A stretch of 64,000 nucleotides of DNA, from the NCBI RefSeq assembly GCF_000471905.2, contig NW_006497658.1, positions 2,129,034 to 2,193,033 on the forward strand. The letters are read 5' to 3'. Both the position numbers and the translations under genes were made by a program. Below the pieces are notes generated by a model, which was not told where the DNA came from, ran no database searches, and worked only from the letters and a program-made list of their open reading frames with translations. The first letter of the stretch is position 1. Every line of letters starts with the position of its first letter. Shown here one piece after another: positions 1 through 12,946 of the stretch. The stretch comes from Amborella trichopoda (Eukaryota; Streptophyta; Magnoliopsida; Amborellales; Amborellaceae).

Positions 1-27
1 CAAATATCAACCTTGCTCTGATACCAA
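1..27 (-). other. Primer-binding site and start of Copia internal region
   Basis: On the minus strand the 12 bases TGGTATCAGAGC (complement at 15-26) match the 3' end of plant initiator tRNA-Met, the usual minus-strand primer of Copia elements. The site directly follows the 3' end of the LTR at 28-1937, so the internal region of that element runs off the left edge of the window. The same arrangement, decayed, lies at 22611-22636. Confidence 0.8.
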
Positions 28-1937
28 TGAAAGTACCTTATGAAAAAACACGGTATAGATATAAAAAAAATTCTTTACCTCTACACCTGCAAGATCACTT
101 ACAATGTCCAATTATAATCAAGCCACTCTTGAAATAAATAAAATAAAAATAAAATCGGTTCTCAATTGTTACATTTTCAAATACAATTATTTATCAAAAA
201 ACAAAACTAGACTTTATTATTTTATGGGAAGAGAAGTCAATATTTATAAAGGTAAAATTGTCGGAGATTACCTCAATTGGGCTTAGTACACCCCACGCTG
301 AGTCTCCTATTTTCGATGGTGCTCAGGATCTATGATCGGTATGTTGATTTCCCTACTATGGCAAAAATCTATTAAATGACTTAATCTTGACCAAACCTCT
401 TAGCTTGATTTTAGAGAGATGATAGATGAATATGAAGAGAGAGGGAGAGATCTACTAGCAAGGGGTTCCACCCCTTTGCCATCCATAAAGAACAGAGGTG
501 ATGCATGCCAACAAAACATGATGCAACTTGGAGAGAGATAAAAATTGGGGCATGCCTCTCTTTGGTAATCCAAAGCCTTTTTCAAAAAGCTAAATTTTAA
601 GATAGGGAGAGAGAATTCTTAAAGAGAGAGAAGAGAATACGTACTTCATTTTATGATGGGAGACATTCTTTTATAGATTTTCTATGCCATAGATTTTGTC
701 TCAATTCGTAGGGTCAAATCTCAACCATCGATCTAAGGAGACTTGTGGGGTGAGAGATTTGACTAATCCATCTCTTTGATCCACCATCAAGATTCAAAGA
801 GATGAGCTAGAGCCTTATCCTCTTTTTCCTAAATCTATTCCCATCAAGTAAGGTAAAGTTATATTTTAATATTTCAAATCCATAATTATTAGATCAACCA
901 ATATTGATTCAAAGATTTAGGAAATATCTCAAATATTTAACATTATCACATAAGTTAGTTAAATTAAAAAGATAATTCAACCAAGAGGATAAACATTATT
1001 CCGAGGAATATTACGTGAATAGGTGGGGCGTGCCCACTTGTGGGCCCCACCTAATCTACGTTTTTTAAAATTTTGGACCCCATATTTTATGGAGGTCCCA
1101 TATATTTTAGAGAATATTTTATTTCATGTTTAGAATTTTTAAATCTTATATTTTATTTAAAACATTGAAAAATTAATTTCTCTTAATTTATAAATCCAAA
1201 TGACAAAAATAAATATCAAAAGATTCAAATAAAATTAAAAAATCACATAACATAAAATTAATTTTTAATTAGATTGGAATCAGATCTGTTAGATCTAAGA
1301 AATTACCAATACATGGGAGCACTCCACCTTCAACTGCAAATCACGATCCGCCTAGCTTTCTCAAACTGACCCAACAGTTCCTATGACCCACAGGCCACTA
1401 CAGGGGCTCATGATTGGACCACTAAAGTCAGCCAATAGACTAGGGGACACAATCCCAGTTTATGAATTTCACGTTCTCCCCTAGAGACAAAAATCATGGT
1501 CCTCCAGACCATGATGCAACCATAACTCTATGATGCATAGGGGTAATCTCTCGCACATATACACGCTTCACCTTCATTGGTGAATCTCAAAACGGCTATC
1601 TATATACATATCGTGTGATGATATAACGATGAAGTTTTAGCCATGTCTCTAAAGGCTATTCATCACACGCAAGGGCCACACAGTCCCTTGGCTCTCATCT
1701 GGGCATACTCCGACCTCATCAAAGGATAACCCACTAAACCCTTCTCGGTAGATAAATATGCCCAGGTATCTTGGGTTTTTTCAAGCCTCGACTGGCCTAG
1801 CTCGTCGAGGCTAGTCCGAGTATCAATAAATAACTTTTTCCTAGTATGGTCCACAAAATGACCACACTCTCACTAAATTTATGTTCCACTATATACAATG
1901 CTCATACAAGCTCTTATAAGGCCACATAAACCCAACA
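28..1937 (-). mobile_element. Copia-type LTR, copy 1
   Basis: In minus orientation this LTR begins TGTTGGGTTTATGTGG and ends with CTTTCA, giving the TG...CA termini. It is about 1.9 kb and collinear with five other copies in the window (6216-8167, 17008-19042, 22637-29056, 33836-35880, 37108-38530). A tRNA-Met primer-binding site lies on its 3' side (15-26). On its 5' side is a purine run, AAGTAGGAGC (complement 1938-1947), that looks like a polypurine tract. It encodes no protein; the small open frames in it are chance. Copia assignment follows the PBS, the termini and the Copia RNase H remnant beside copy 2. Confidence 0.8.
1022..1051. other. Conserved hairpin in LTR copy 1
   Basis: The stretch GGTGGGGC...GCCCAC, loop CTTG, TGGGC...CCCACC is a near-perfect inverted repeat. 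Equivalent hairpins sit at the same place in the other LTR copies (about 7211-7257, 18102-18144, 34743-34784, 38022-38064). Role unknown. Confidence 0.55.
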
Positions 1938-2308
1938 GCTCCTACTTATACCGTTTTATAATATTTAATACTTTTGTTAACAATAACTTCCAATCCAGTT
2001 AGGAGCGAACAAGTTTCAGCCGGTTAGCCACAGTGTTGCCACGAGGCCCAGCATAAGAAGAAATGATGGACCCTTCATGGTCTCTTAATGTGCCCCCAAT
2101 TTCGGTTGGACTGGGTTGCCTAATGAACTCTCATCAAAATTGAATTGAATGAGCCCTCTGGGGGCGGCTTCCAAATAGAAAAAGGGTGACTTTTTGGAGA
2201 ATGAGAGAAGGCTAAGCACTTCAGGCTAACGAAGATGTCAACCCGCGAAACTCTTCAACCTTCACTGGTAATAGAGAACCAATCCCAAAGGGTTTATAAT
2301 ATTATGTC
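1938..2308. other. Unassigned spacer, possible LINE 3' UTR or internal remnant
   Basis: The first ten bases resemble the polypurine tract of the neighbouring LTR. The rest has no coding pattern I recognise. The part near 2200-2308 could be the 3' untranslated end of the LINE that follows, since that LINE is on the minus strand and its ORF stops at 2309, but I see no poly-A tail to settle it. Confidence 0.3.
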
Positions 2309-4140
2309 CTAAATACAATACATGTTCAAAAAGAACCCTTCAAAGGTTCGCCCATTGCATTCCGGCCAAATCAGCCAAAGAATAACGCATCTATATATCT
2401 TCCAAATAAGAATTCCTTTTGACGGCAAGCAAGGAAAATTGACATGGTTAACAATAAAAATCAAATTTTTAGGAAGCATAAGAGAGAAACCCATATATCG
2501 AAAGGCCCAATTCCATAAATTTTCAGTAAAAGAGCAATGTAAAAAGAGGTGTTGGCTAATTTCTTCATCTTGTTTACACATAAGGCAAATGTTAGACAAT
2601 ATTTTACCCTTTTTACGAAGATTATCAACTGTGAGGCATTTGTCTTGCAGAGCTACCTATAGGAAAGCCGCTTGAATTTTAAAAGGAATAGGCCATTTCC
2701 AAACAACATTTAAAGAGAATTTTGACCATCTAACCTGATCAAGGAAAAGTAACCTGTAAGCTGATTTAACTGAGAAGAGACCATTACTTTTACTTTCCCA
2801 AACAACCTCCTCTGCACCAGAGGGAGAAATGTAGACATTTTCAGGAATCAAGACAAGGCTTTGTAGCTAATAACTAATGCTATCCGGCAATTTGCTATAG
2901 CTACATGCTACTCCATAAAAGAAATAAAATCAGAAATTTTGGTTGCAGGAGAGGAAACTCTAGTAAAAAAGGTATAGGATTAGATGTGAGAGTGGCCTAT
3001 CGCCATATCATCTGTTAAACCCGAATAAAATGTCTTCCCCATTACCAATCAAACATGTGACATTACGAATAACCACATTTTTACAAATGTAGATACCTTT
3101 CCAGATATGCAAAGAGAACTTACTACCGTTTCCTTTTTTTTTTATCAAATGAGAAATATGATCAAAATTGTATTTGGCAGCTAAGACTTCTTTCCATGGG
3201 TGATTTAGGCCTTGAATAATTCTTCACCACTAACACTTTGAGAGAAGTGCCCAATTCATATATTTCAATTTTCGAATATCCAGCTCACCCATTTTAAATG
3301 AGGTACAAATCTTATCCTAACCAACCAAGTGATTATTTTCTATGATCATCATCAAAAGAACCCCAAATAAAATTGCGCATACCTCTCAATAATCTTGTTA
3401 ACATAACTAAGCATTTAAAGAAGGGAAAGGTTTCTATACTTCCCCTATAGCATAGAAGATCTATGCTTCCCCTACCATCCAGCCATCCAATTTTAATCAA
3501 GAGAGCCACTCACCGTCGTTGGATCTTAGATCCGACGTCTCAAAGTATTTTTTTTTTAGTTTTTTTATACAAATTGTATGAATATGAAATTTGATACATG
3601 CCATCTTCTCATTGGGGCGCACCTATAAAAAATAGTAAAAATAATTTTTCGATAAAATATAATGACCAAAATACCCCTTGAATATTATAGGGGTATTTTG
3701 GTATTTTATTTGATTGAAAGTATTGTTTTTATATTTTTCGCTAGTGCGAGTTTAATAGAGAATTGGACGTACAAAATTTGGTGTCAAAATAGTTTATAAA
3801 AAAAAAGTAAAAATAAAATAGTGTAGAGACATGATATTGTGATTGGGGCAATCTTAGCCCTCCATTCAAATGGACGGTTGGATAAGGGGAAATATATGAG
3901 TTTTATGTTGTAGGGGAAGCATAGAAAGCTTGCCCATTTAAGAATGGACATCAAATACATGGGCAAGTTAATATATGTGGACTTAACAACGGTAATGCGA
4001 CCTCCCAAAGACCGGGACTTAGATTTCCAAATACCTAACTTGACTTGATATCTCTGAATTAATAGATCCCATACTGCCCGGGAGAGAGACTGCTTGGCAC
4101 GGCTTGGCCTTATATTCCTCGTCATGGGCCTACTCCCAAT
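2309..4140 (-). pseudogene. L1-type LINE ORF2 C-terminal fragment, broken
   Basis: The minus strand carries the end of an L1-like ORF2 in the expected order. At 3945-4125 is the late RT segment with GGRITVVKS and NLPMYLMS (family form GGRITLIKS). At about 3340-3412 is NFIWGSFDDDH. At about 3230-3300 is MGELDIRKLKYMNWALLSK (family form GGLGIRDL...ALLGKW). At 2657-2851 is SNGLFSVKSAYRL. At 2309-2599 is the zf-RVT segment with CLMCKQDEEISQHLFLHC. The last two parts share a frame and are separated by one TAG where the family has Trp. Several further stops and frame changes occur between 2852 and 3412. A 513-bp MITE at 3423-3935 splits the RT from the rest. The fragment is 5'-truncated near 4140, with no endonuclease or catalytic FADD region in the window. 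It is non-functional. Confidence 0.85.
3423..3935 (+). mobile_element. Mutator-like MITE (family Y), copy 1
   Basis: This 513-bp element has imperfect terminal inverted repeats of about 30 bp (GGGAAAGGTTTCTATACTTC against GGGCAAGCTTTCTATGCTTC on the other strand). It is flanked by ATTTAAAGAA (3413-3422) and ATTTAAGAA (3936-3944), a 9-10 bp target duplication. A 9-bp duplication and no coding capacity suggest a non-autonomous Mutator-type element. It interrupts the LINE ORF2. A second copy in opposite orientation lies at 54274-54788. Confidence 0.85.
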
Positions 4141-6215
4141 TTCTGAATTTCTTTATTGAATTAATGGATTCTTCACGGGCATGATAGCTTCAATACCTCC
4201 TTTGAATTATGGGTGCTAAGATTAATTGTCAACTCATATTATATTCTATTGGAAGATGTAATCATTCATTCATCCTTAGATAATTTTGTTCACATCTATA
4301 CCAAAATAATTGGAATGCCGTTAGTATTGAGGCTTACTTTCACTTCGTATGCACACTTGTAGAGTTCAATACAATGTTGGCGTCTACACATATTGAAATA
4401 CATTATAATTATAACTTTCAACACAAAGCTAGCCTATATATGCTTCAATTTCTATTCTTGATGCCAAGATAAAAAAAAAGTATTCAACATTATTTCCCAA
4501 GGGCAGTAGAAATAAAAAACAAACGGATCAGATAGAAATCATAGAACTTTTTGGATTTAGTTTTTTTCTTGTGGTTGGTGCATCCTTTTTCTATTTTTCT
4601 TTTGTGTATGTCCCCCAGCTCAAGAATTCGATGGTTGCATCCCTAGAATGACAATCATTTACTACAAGCAAAAGTATGGTATACATAATGCAAATCATGA
4701 GCCTTTGATAGAAGGCTCGAGAGCTCTTGAAATATCTATAGAGGTTTCTTATTCTAAGGTTTCAGGAGAGAGACATGGGGGGCTTTAAGTGTAAAGAGAG
4801 AACTTTTTTTGAGACTCATAAATCCCATGAAAATTTTCTGCTTTTTATCTCTCTTAATACCTTTTGTATAGAAATATCCCATAAAAAAATCCTATTCAAA
4901 AGATAATTTATCTTTTTTATTTGGATAATATTCCCTTAAATCAACCTTATCCTCAATTGGAAATTCTATATCACATGCGATTCTCTTTTCTTTTTTCTCT
5001 ATTATTAATAAGTCCAACAATACCATGGACGTCATCTTCTCTATTAGCCACTATGAATATTGAAAATTTAATAAAGGTCATTGCACCCCAAAGGGGTGGA
5101 CTCCCAATCCAATATCTCCCATTCGTCCTACAATAGGTTCACAAAAAGATGCCAGTTCCCATAATCATCTGGTGATATATCACAACACAAGAACTCTCTT
5201 ATATTCTATATAGAAATGTGTTGTTTGACCTTAAGGAACACTTAACTCCATAGAGATAACTACATTAAGTCTCCATCAAACAACATGGAGCACCTCTTAT
5301 CTCTTTGTGCAGAAATGCTCCAATCTACCCTAGATGCACTTGGCCACACCAAATTGAGTATCTCAATTAATCTATAGTAAGCTTTCCATACTTAGGATAC
5401 TACTCAAGTCATTTGTGTACTTTCATTCATCTCATCTAATAAAATATTTTTCATGCAATTGAAGAAATTCAACTGTAAAAATATTATATTACATTTATTA
5501 TTATTATTAAAATATTTATAAAAGAACATAGAATATAAACTTTATGTCGTTGATCAGATGATGAGCATCTTTAGAGTATACTTATTTCTCTAGGTGCTAA
5601 TCAGAGTGTGATGCCAAACGTATTCTATTAACCCTATTATTATTATGTTTTGACCTTACTATTTTTATAGGTTTATCCCCATACCGCCCAAATCATACAA
5701 ATCATGCATGGTTATGGCATAGCATGCTAAAGGAACAATATCAAGTCACCACTTCTTAATATAGTCACAGGGCAAAAAGGGCACTCAGGGAAGTGACCGG
5801 CTATATCTTGCATGTGTAATAGGAAATAAGGATTATCATATACACCTCTACCTTTATAGTAGTATTAAAATCGCTAAGTATGTGTAGTATGAGTCACACA
5901 CCAAGGTGTAAATGACAAACAATACTAGGATCCGTACTGGATTTACGCCATGTAGGTCGTAGTTCAGTTACAACCATGCATCCCGTCACATCCAATGGGC
6001 CCCAAGGTCACACCCAAGCAACTAACATGAACATCCCCAATGCTCACACCTGGCTTTCATACAGACTACATGATTTGGTGAGATAACATACTCATATAGA
6101 TCATGTCGATCCCCAATGCTCACACCTGGCCTTCATACAGACTACATGATTTGGTGAGATAACATACTCATATTGAGGCGATAGTAACACACACTATGCG
6201 TGTCTCCTCCTCCAA
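4141..6215. other. Non-coding AT-rich stretch, no gene seen
   Basis: No coding region is recognisable. A 76-bp tandem duplication occupies about 6033-6185 (CCCCAATGCTCACACCTGG at 6035 and again at 6111). The part next to LTR copy 2 may be decayed internal sequence of that element, but the primer-binding site expected just below 6216 is not recognisable. Confidence 0.4.
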
Positions 6216-8167
6216 TGTAAAAGTTGGACTATGTGATCAAGCACGATATATATAAATTAATTTTTTTTCTTATCCTTACACTACCAAGACCACTCACGAT
6301 GTCTAATTACAAACAAATAACTATTGAAACAAATAAATAAAAGAAAAAAAATACGATTCTCACTTGCTACCATTATTGAATAAAATTCCTTAAATTAAAC
6401 ATTAACTCATTATTTATGGGAATAGAAGAGCTCAACATAAAAAAAACAAAATTTAAAGAAATAAACTTACCGGAGATTACCTCAATCGAGCGTAGTACAT
6501 CCCACATCAAGTCTCCTCCTTATGATGATGCCCAGGATCTATGATTGGTCTCTTGACTCTCTTACTTGTAGCAAAATCCTCTCAAAGCCATATGGATCTC
6601 GATCTAGAACCAACTACTTAAAGCCTCAATGCCTTAGTCTTACACTCTCATTTGTTACCCACAAACAATCGATCTAAAAAACTAGGGCCGTGCCCCTTTT
6701 CAAACTTAGGGAGAGAGATATGATGCTCTAGGTTGGGGCGTGCCCCCTTTAGCTAGATCTTGGAGAGACAAAGAGATAATTCTTAGAGAGAGAAGAGGTG
6801 TAGAGATTTGGTAAAGCGAGGAGTCCTTTTTACAGAGTTTTTATGCCTGAGGGTTTACCATCTTTAGGTAGATCAAATCTTGACCGTTGATCTAAGGAGA
6901 CTTATGGGGTGAGAGATGTGAATTATTCATTCATTTGATCCACCATCAAGATTTTAATGAAAGTGCTATAACCTTATCATCAATTTTGTAAATCTATTAT
7001 CATCAAATATTTAGATAAATAAAATATTTCTCATACTTTCTCATTTAGTAGATATCCATTCATTATTTCTTGAATCAAGAAATTTTCTTACACAAGACTT
7101 TCCAAAATTCAAATATTTGAATTCATTGTGTAAGTTGGCTTCATCTAAAAATAGAAAGCCAACTAACATGAAATAACTATCACCTTATTAGGTGATATAG
7201 TAATCCCCTATGGGTGGGGCATGCCACCCTTTGGTGGCCTCTCATGGGCCCCACCCAATGTCTCATATGTGTTAAATGGGCCCCCATATTTTATGGAGGG
7301 TCCATCATAATTTTAAAAAATATAAAATATGATTTTTAGAATTTAAATTTCTTAGATTATTTAAAACATTGGAAAATGACATTCTCTTAATTTATAAATC
7401 CAAATGACAAAAATTAAAAGATCAAAAGATCCACAAAAATTCAAATAAACATTCTAAAAATCATATAACATAAAATTAATTAAAATTAATTAATTTTGTT
7501 AAGAATCAGATCTGTCGAGGTCTAGGAATTTATTAATACACTGGAGCTCTTCACCTCCAACTGTGGACCACGATCCACCTAGCTTTTTCAAATTGACCCA
7601 GCAGTTCCTATGACCTACAGTTTACTGCTGGGGCTCATGATTGGACCACTAAAGTCAGCTAATAAACTAGAGGACGCAATCCCAGTATGTGGATTTCAGG
7701 TTCTTCCCTAGAGACAAAACCATGGTCTGCCAAACCATAATGCAACCACGACTCAATGGTGCATAGGGGTAATATCTCGCACATGTACACGCTTCACCCT
7801 CAATGGTGGATCACTATCTCAATACGGCTATCTATGGACATATCGTATGGTGATACATCGATGAGGTTTTAGCCTTGTTTCTAAAGGCTATTCATCAGAC
7901 ACCAAGGTCACACAGTCTCTCGGCTCTCATCCGGGCATACTCCGACCTCATCAAAGGCTAACCTACTAAACCCTCATCGGCTATATCTCTATGCCCAGAT
8001 ATCTTGGGTTTTTCCAACCTGACTGGCCTAGCACGTTGAGCCTAATTCAAGTATTAGCAAATAACATTTGCCTAGTATGATCCACAAGTAGACCGCACTC
8101 CCATTGAGTTTGTGTTTCACTATATAAAATGCTCATACAAGCCTCATAAGGCCACATAAATCTAACA
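6216..8167 (-). mobile_element. Copia-type LTR, copy 2
   Basis: This is a minus-orientation LTR of about 1.95 kb, collinear with copy 1. The GTAATCTCCG-type end, the CT/GA-rich transcribed part, the hairpin at 7211-7257 and the terminal TGTTAGATTTATGTGG (complement at 8152-8167) all correspond. On its high-coordinate side, 260 bp away, lies a decayed Copia RNase H in the same orientation, so this is probably the 3' LTR of a minus-strand Copia element. I could not find matching 5-bp target duplications, nor a clean polypurine tract. Confidence 0.8.
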
Positions 8168-8429
8168 CAATATCCCGAACATTGAGGGTGGTCAACGTTG
8201 TGCCAAGCAGACCAAGCCTGTCCACGATATCTATAACAATGAACAAGCATTCTAGGGTGCAAATGTGAACGTCAAAATCGAAACGATATCCATATTTTGA
8301 ATAGATGGTAATACCATAAAGTACTCACATGAATGGTAAACCAAGAACAACATCCATGTACGGAAAGAGTCAAATAGTAATAACTATATAAAAGCAATTA
8401 GGGACATCTAGGTCCTAATCCCTCAACAC

Positions 8430-8830
8430 AAGCTCTATACTTTTCTCTAGCTATAGGCTCAATTGTGGGTCTCCTATCATCTTATTATAGAGATTACATG
8501 TCATGACTATCACTTTCCTCTCAATGACAGCCCATGCATAGTGATACTTAGTTTTTATGTGCTATGTCTTACTATGATACTTAAGATCCTTTGCGAAATT
8601 GTATGATGCCTTATTATCAAAAAAAAAGAACACTCACAAGCTCTCAAATACTCAATATGTTATGTAAGATTTTATAGGAATCGCATGAGCTATATGCTCT
8701 CCTGCAATGCTATATATCAACGCATATACTCTGTTTCCATATTGGACAAACCAATAATGTCATCTGAATTATCGTACACATAAATCGCTCCCACTCCTGG
8801 AGTGGATACATTTTTCTGAGGTCAATGGTT
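8430..8830 (-). pseudogene. Copia RNase H / pol C-terminus remnant
   Basis: On the minus strand, complement 8541-8622 reads FDNKASYNFAKDLKYHSKT, stop, HIKTKYHY. This is the Copia RNase H block (family form DNKAA...AKNP..H.RTKHI...YHF). Downstream at complement 8457-8499 is NKMIGDP, matching the NKMIADPLTK block near the end of Copia pol. Upstream at complement 8700-8735 is a decayed TEYM...IALQESI, the family's AEYMA motif. At least three in-frame stops are present. Its position directly before the LTR at 6216-8167 fits a 3' pol end. It is not functional. This fragment is my main support for calling the LTR family Copia. Confidence 0.8.
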
Positions 8831-9689
8831 AATAATCCTGATCACCCATCCAGTTAGACTTATTCTTTCCTCATAGTGGAGATTGTTTCCCAGAAAGAGC
8901 TATGCGTTGTCTACAGTTCTTTAGAGATATCATAGTGTCAAATTTATGGTTTGCTAATATTCGGGTCATGGATTGCTCTGACAACAACTTGATAAACCCT
9001 ACAGTACATCATGCCATGTTCATAATATCACATTAACAATGTTGCCTGCTATGCTTGCATGTGGTACACAAATCATTTTTTCATATATCGGTCCTTAATG
9101 ACATTAAAATAGAAGATTATTAAGCACATAAAGAGAGAGATAGAGGATTAACATATCAAGTAAAACAAAAAAAAAAAGCAAAAATGTAGAGAGTGGTAGA
9201 GAGAGAGGATTAAAACTCATATAAACAAAAGAAAAATATAAAATTATCGACAATAAAAAAAACCCAAAATAACAAAAAAAAACTTAGGGAATATGAAATA
9301 CATTCCATGACACCCCACTTTGATTCTCTTCGTGAATTTACCTAAAAAATAGAAAAATTGAGTGCCTTCAGAACCACAAACAATATGTATCATTTTCCAA
9401 TCACTGCTTCTCTCTCTTTCAAGAACTCTATCCCTCCCTTAGCTTAACATGGCAACCATTGCCATTGAAATTTGCAGGGAAGAGGGAAAAAATGGTTTTG
9501 GGTTGAAAGAGGGAAAATTTATTCTAGGTACATAGCAGGAAAATGATTTATTAGGTATGATAAAATGGGCTTGGAGCATTTTTTAACAATTGTTTTATAA
9601 TTGCGAGAAAGAAAATAGGTAAAGTTATAAATATGAAAAAGCAAAATCAATCGCAAATTTGTTTTAATCCAACAGTTGGAATCTAAAAT
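8831..9689. other. Unassigned region, probably decayed Copia internal sequence then unique DNA
   Basis: About 8831-9110 continues the neighbouring retroelement but I cannot read conserved motifs in it. From about 9113 the sequence is A-rich and low in complexity. No gene is supported. Confidence 0.3.
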
Positions 9690-12600
9690 CACCCTAACAC
9701 TTTGTATCAACAATACATGATCTTTCCGCGTAAGTTATTTGACCTTCTAATATTTTGAGATAGTTTGACGATTTAATAACATTTTTCCTATTTGAGTTAA
9801 GGATGGGTTTCCATGAATACTAAGCCTTATAAAAAAAGGTAAAGCCTCATCTCAAAACCTCATCCAAAAAACACTTTGGCATCATGGCTCAAAAATCTAT
9901 TTACACCACCAATTATGATATTTGCACCTCAAAAAATAGAAATTGCATAGATCTATAAAAATTTGAAAATGGGTAGTCTAGATAATATGTTACAATATAC
10001 ACTATTTTTAGAACTTGAAATCCTTATATTTTTCCCTCATCCATATTGGCCAAGGTTGAGATTAACTATTTTAAGATTTTCCAATGTTGGAAAGCAAAAT
10101 TTTGAAAAGATTAGAAAGGCAGTTCGAGGACCTGTTGGTCAAAGGGGAATTGCAAATTTTGGGGCAGAACCATATGACGTGAGAGTGTCACATACGATTC
10201 CTTTGAGAAGGGTATGATACCACCGCCTATCGAGCCCGACGAGTGGTCCATGTAGCTGCATCCTTGCTCACCTGGTCCATCCCACCTCGCTCTTTCCAAG
10301 AGGATGGCCACCTATCCTAGATCTTCTCATTTCCAATAAGATCTCAGGCTCGATCTAGTTTAGTATCGAGGTGATTCTCTTTCTGTTCCAATATATATGG
10401 GCATGTGTGGCATTTCAACGATATCATTATGATCAATCAATGGGACCTAGCCAGAATGTCTTCTTTCCTTTATCACTAGCTCGGGTAGTCCACGTTTCTG
10501 GTATTCCAATCACCTTTCAATGGTTCCCTTAATGTATCTGCTAAGAAGTGTACTTCCAATGGTTCCCTTAATGTATCTGCTAAGAAGTGTATGAAGAAGC
10601 CGACTACTCCCCGAAAATAACCTGCCTGTAGGTTCTAGTGTCATTAGTGCAAACTTGATTCTTTGCTCGTTCAACCTCATGTAGAAAACTTCCTTTTTGT
10701 ATGCTCAGTAGGTCATAGAGGAGCTTTCCCTCTTTCCTTTCAACTCAAACAAGCAACAGTCCCTTCTATCCATTCTAGCTCTTGCTGGCTTTGGCTACGG
10801 GTGCGAGTACTCGAGGGCAACTTGAAAGAAAATCTATCTTTGCATTAGTCAGTACCGAGACTCCGGGCTAGGACTCATATAAAGAGTATGTTTGTTCTCC
10901 TGGCCCAAAAACTCCTTAAAGCCGGAAGTCAGATAGGTTTTGTTAGTTTATTTACAGTGAAGGTGCTAGTGGAATGCTGTAGATCCTAGAGAATTCATTC
11001 TCTTGCAGTACTAGTTGTGGAGGAAGATTACTGCTAGGTTACTTTGTCATAAGGCCTAAGCCCAATTTTGACCTTTTCTTTGAAGGGAAAATTATGTATG
11101 GACCGTATTTGGGTTTGTTTATTAGGGATGGGTCGATTATTCCTGTAAATTACTCCCACACACCTCCCCTTGGACGGGCCTTATTTCTTTCCCTTAATTG
11201 CTCGTCCCATGCAGCAATGAATGTGAACACCAGATAGGACAGGGAAACAAAAACACGAAAAAAAATAAGGCACGTTACTTGCCCCTTGCCATATATCGTG
11301 ATCCCATGGGAAGCTATTGCATATCTACTCCCTCAGTCAATACACCTAGCTACATTGATTTTTTTAATATAAAGTTTTTGGAACCATACAAAAATTACTT
11401 GAAGCTATATAAAAATTACTTGATGATTATTTTTAAAAGAAAAAATTTTAATTTTGAGTTTTGTGACACTTAGATCTAGCCCTTAAAAAATTGGACGATC
11501 TCTATTCAGTCTTGATGCAATGATTTTTTTTTTTGTAGTATGTAAAGAGCTTATTTTGGATTTTCTTTTTTTAAAAAAAAATAAAAGATTACTCTATGGG
11601 TCTTAGAGATTATATGCCCAAATTTTGAGATGCAAAAAGTATCCCTAGCATGTATTTTGCCCAAGGGAGTTAATGAATAATACACACCTGCGGGAGTATG
11701 ATATCTTCTGGCATCTAATTTATGCTTTGCATCGTTAATATTGAATTCCCTCATGTGTGTTGATATTGCAGGGAAATAATTGATAAAAAAAAGGATGGTT
11801 TATAAAGAGATCATTTATCTTTTATACATGGAGGTCACAATCATTCTTGTCCCTTAAAAATTAAAAAATGGATGGTTGTAAGGGTGTCATTGAATAGGTA
11901 CAAAGTTCCAAATTTTTTTTTTTTCAGATTTTGTGACTCACTCCAAGCCATCTAATTTAATATCTAATGAGTGGGAATGATTGTGACCTCTATGTATAAA
12001 AGATAAATGGTCTATTCGTGGACAATCCAAAAAAAAAATAGGGAAATTTATGTCCGTACTGGTTTTTTAAACCAAAAAGATCCCAAAGTAGGCTGTTATT
12101 ACTCGAAAGGATGGGCCCCTTGTGCATTTTTATTTTTTTGACAAATTTTCCCCTAGGCCTCATTTTTTGATGGTTTAAGGTGGTTCTAATATCAGACCCG
12201 AGACAAACTTAAAAAAAAATAAAAAAATCAAGGGAAAATGACCTCTGCATAAATATCGTATATTTTTGGACCATCACATAATAACGGTCAAATAAAACGG
12301 TACAGACGTAATTTCTCCCATAGAAAAAAAAAAAAAAAGCCTGCCCATTAGGAGGGGGTGGGGCATAATTTATATAAAACCTAAGATAAACGAACCCAAG
12401 TGAGATCCATGCATAATTTCCCTTCTTTGAATTAAAGGGTCCTGTTGCAAAGAAAGACAAGTTGCAGAATGGCACATTGCAATAAACCACTTGGGGAAAG
12501 GTGTGAAAGTGAAAGGTGCCACAACCAGATGATAAATCACTTCATGGTTAATGTACACCCTCTCACTTGGACGGCCCTGATTCAGGATGGCTATCACCAT

Positions 12601-12902
12601 AACAGTGAGGTAGCCTGCCTATCCATTATTGCTCTGTGAAGAGCTTGACTGTCACATTTTAAAGCCATTGTTGCTTAGTAAAGAACTTTACTTTCAACTG
12701 GATTGGTTCAGTAGAGACGTACTGACCAACCATACACTTGTACCCATTCATTAAATGGACTTTGCAATATGCCAAATGGTGATGTTCCCCTCTCTCTCTC
12801 AACACACACATATGGGTGATGTCTCTCTCTCTCTCACTCTCATAAGGGTGATATCTCTCTCTCTTTCTTACTTTGTATGCCCCTGAAGCTACCTCCCACT
12901 TC

Positions 12903-12910
12903 TATAAATA
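12903..12910 (+). promoter_or_regulatory. TATA box of the glycine-rich protein gene
   Basis: TATAAATA lies 37 bp before the start codon at 12947, so the 5' leader would be very short. A CT-rich stretch with TCTCTC runs (12790-12880) precedes it, as is common in plant promoters. The duplicated copy reads TCTATAACTAG at the same place (about 33713), a weakened box. Confidence 0.6.
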
Positions 12911-12946
12911 GCAGTGAGTGAAGCTGCTTTTCTCACTCTTGTGAAA

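Noticed and set aside
15..26. Possible tRNA fragment at the left edge
   Set aside because: Only the 12 bases complementary to the tRNA-Met 3' end are present and they abut an LTR terminus, so this is a primer-binding site.
2322..2675. Plus-strand open frame of 117 residues
   Set aside because: It is the antisense of the LINE zf-RVT segment, which has clear family motifs on the minus strand.
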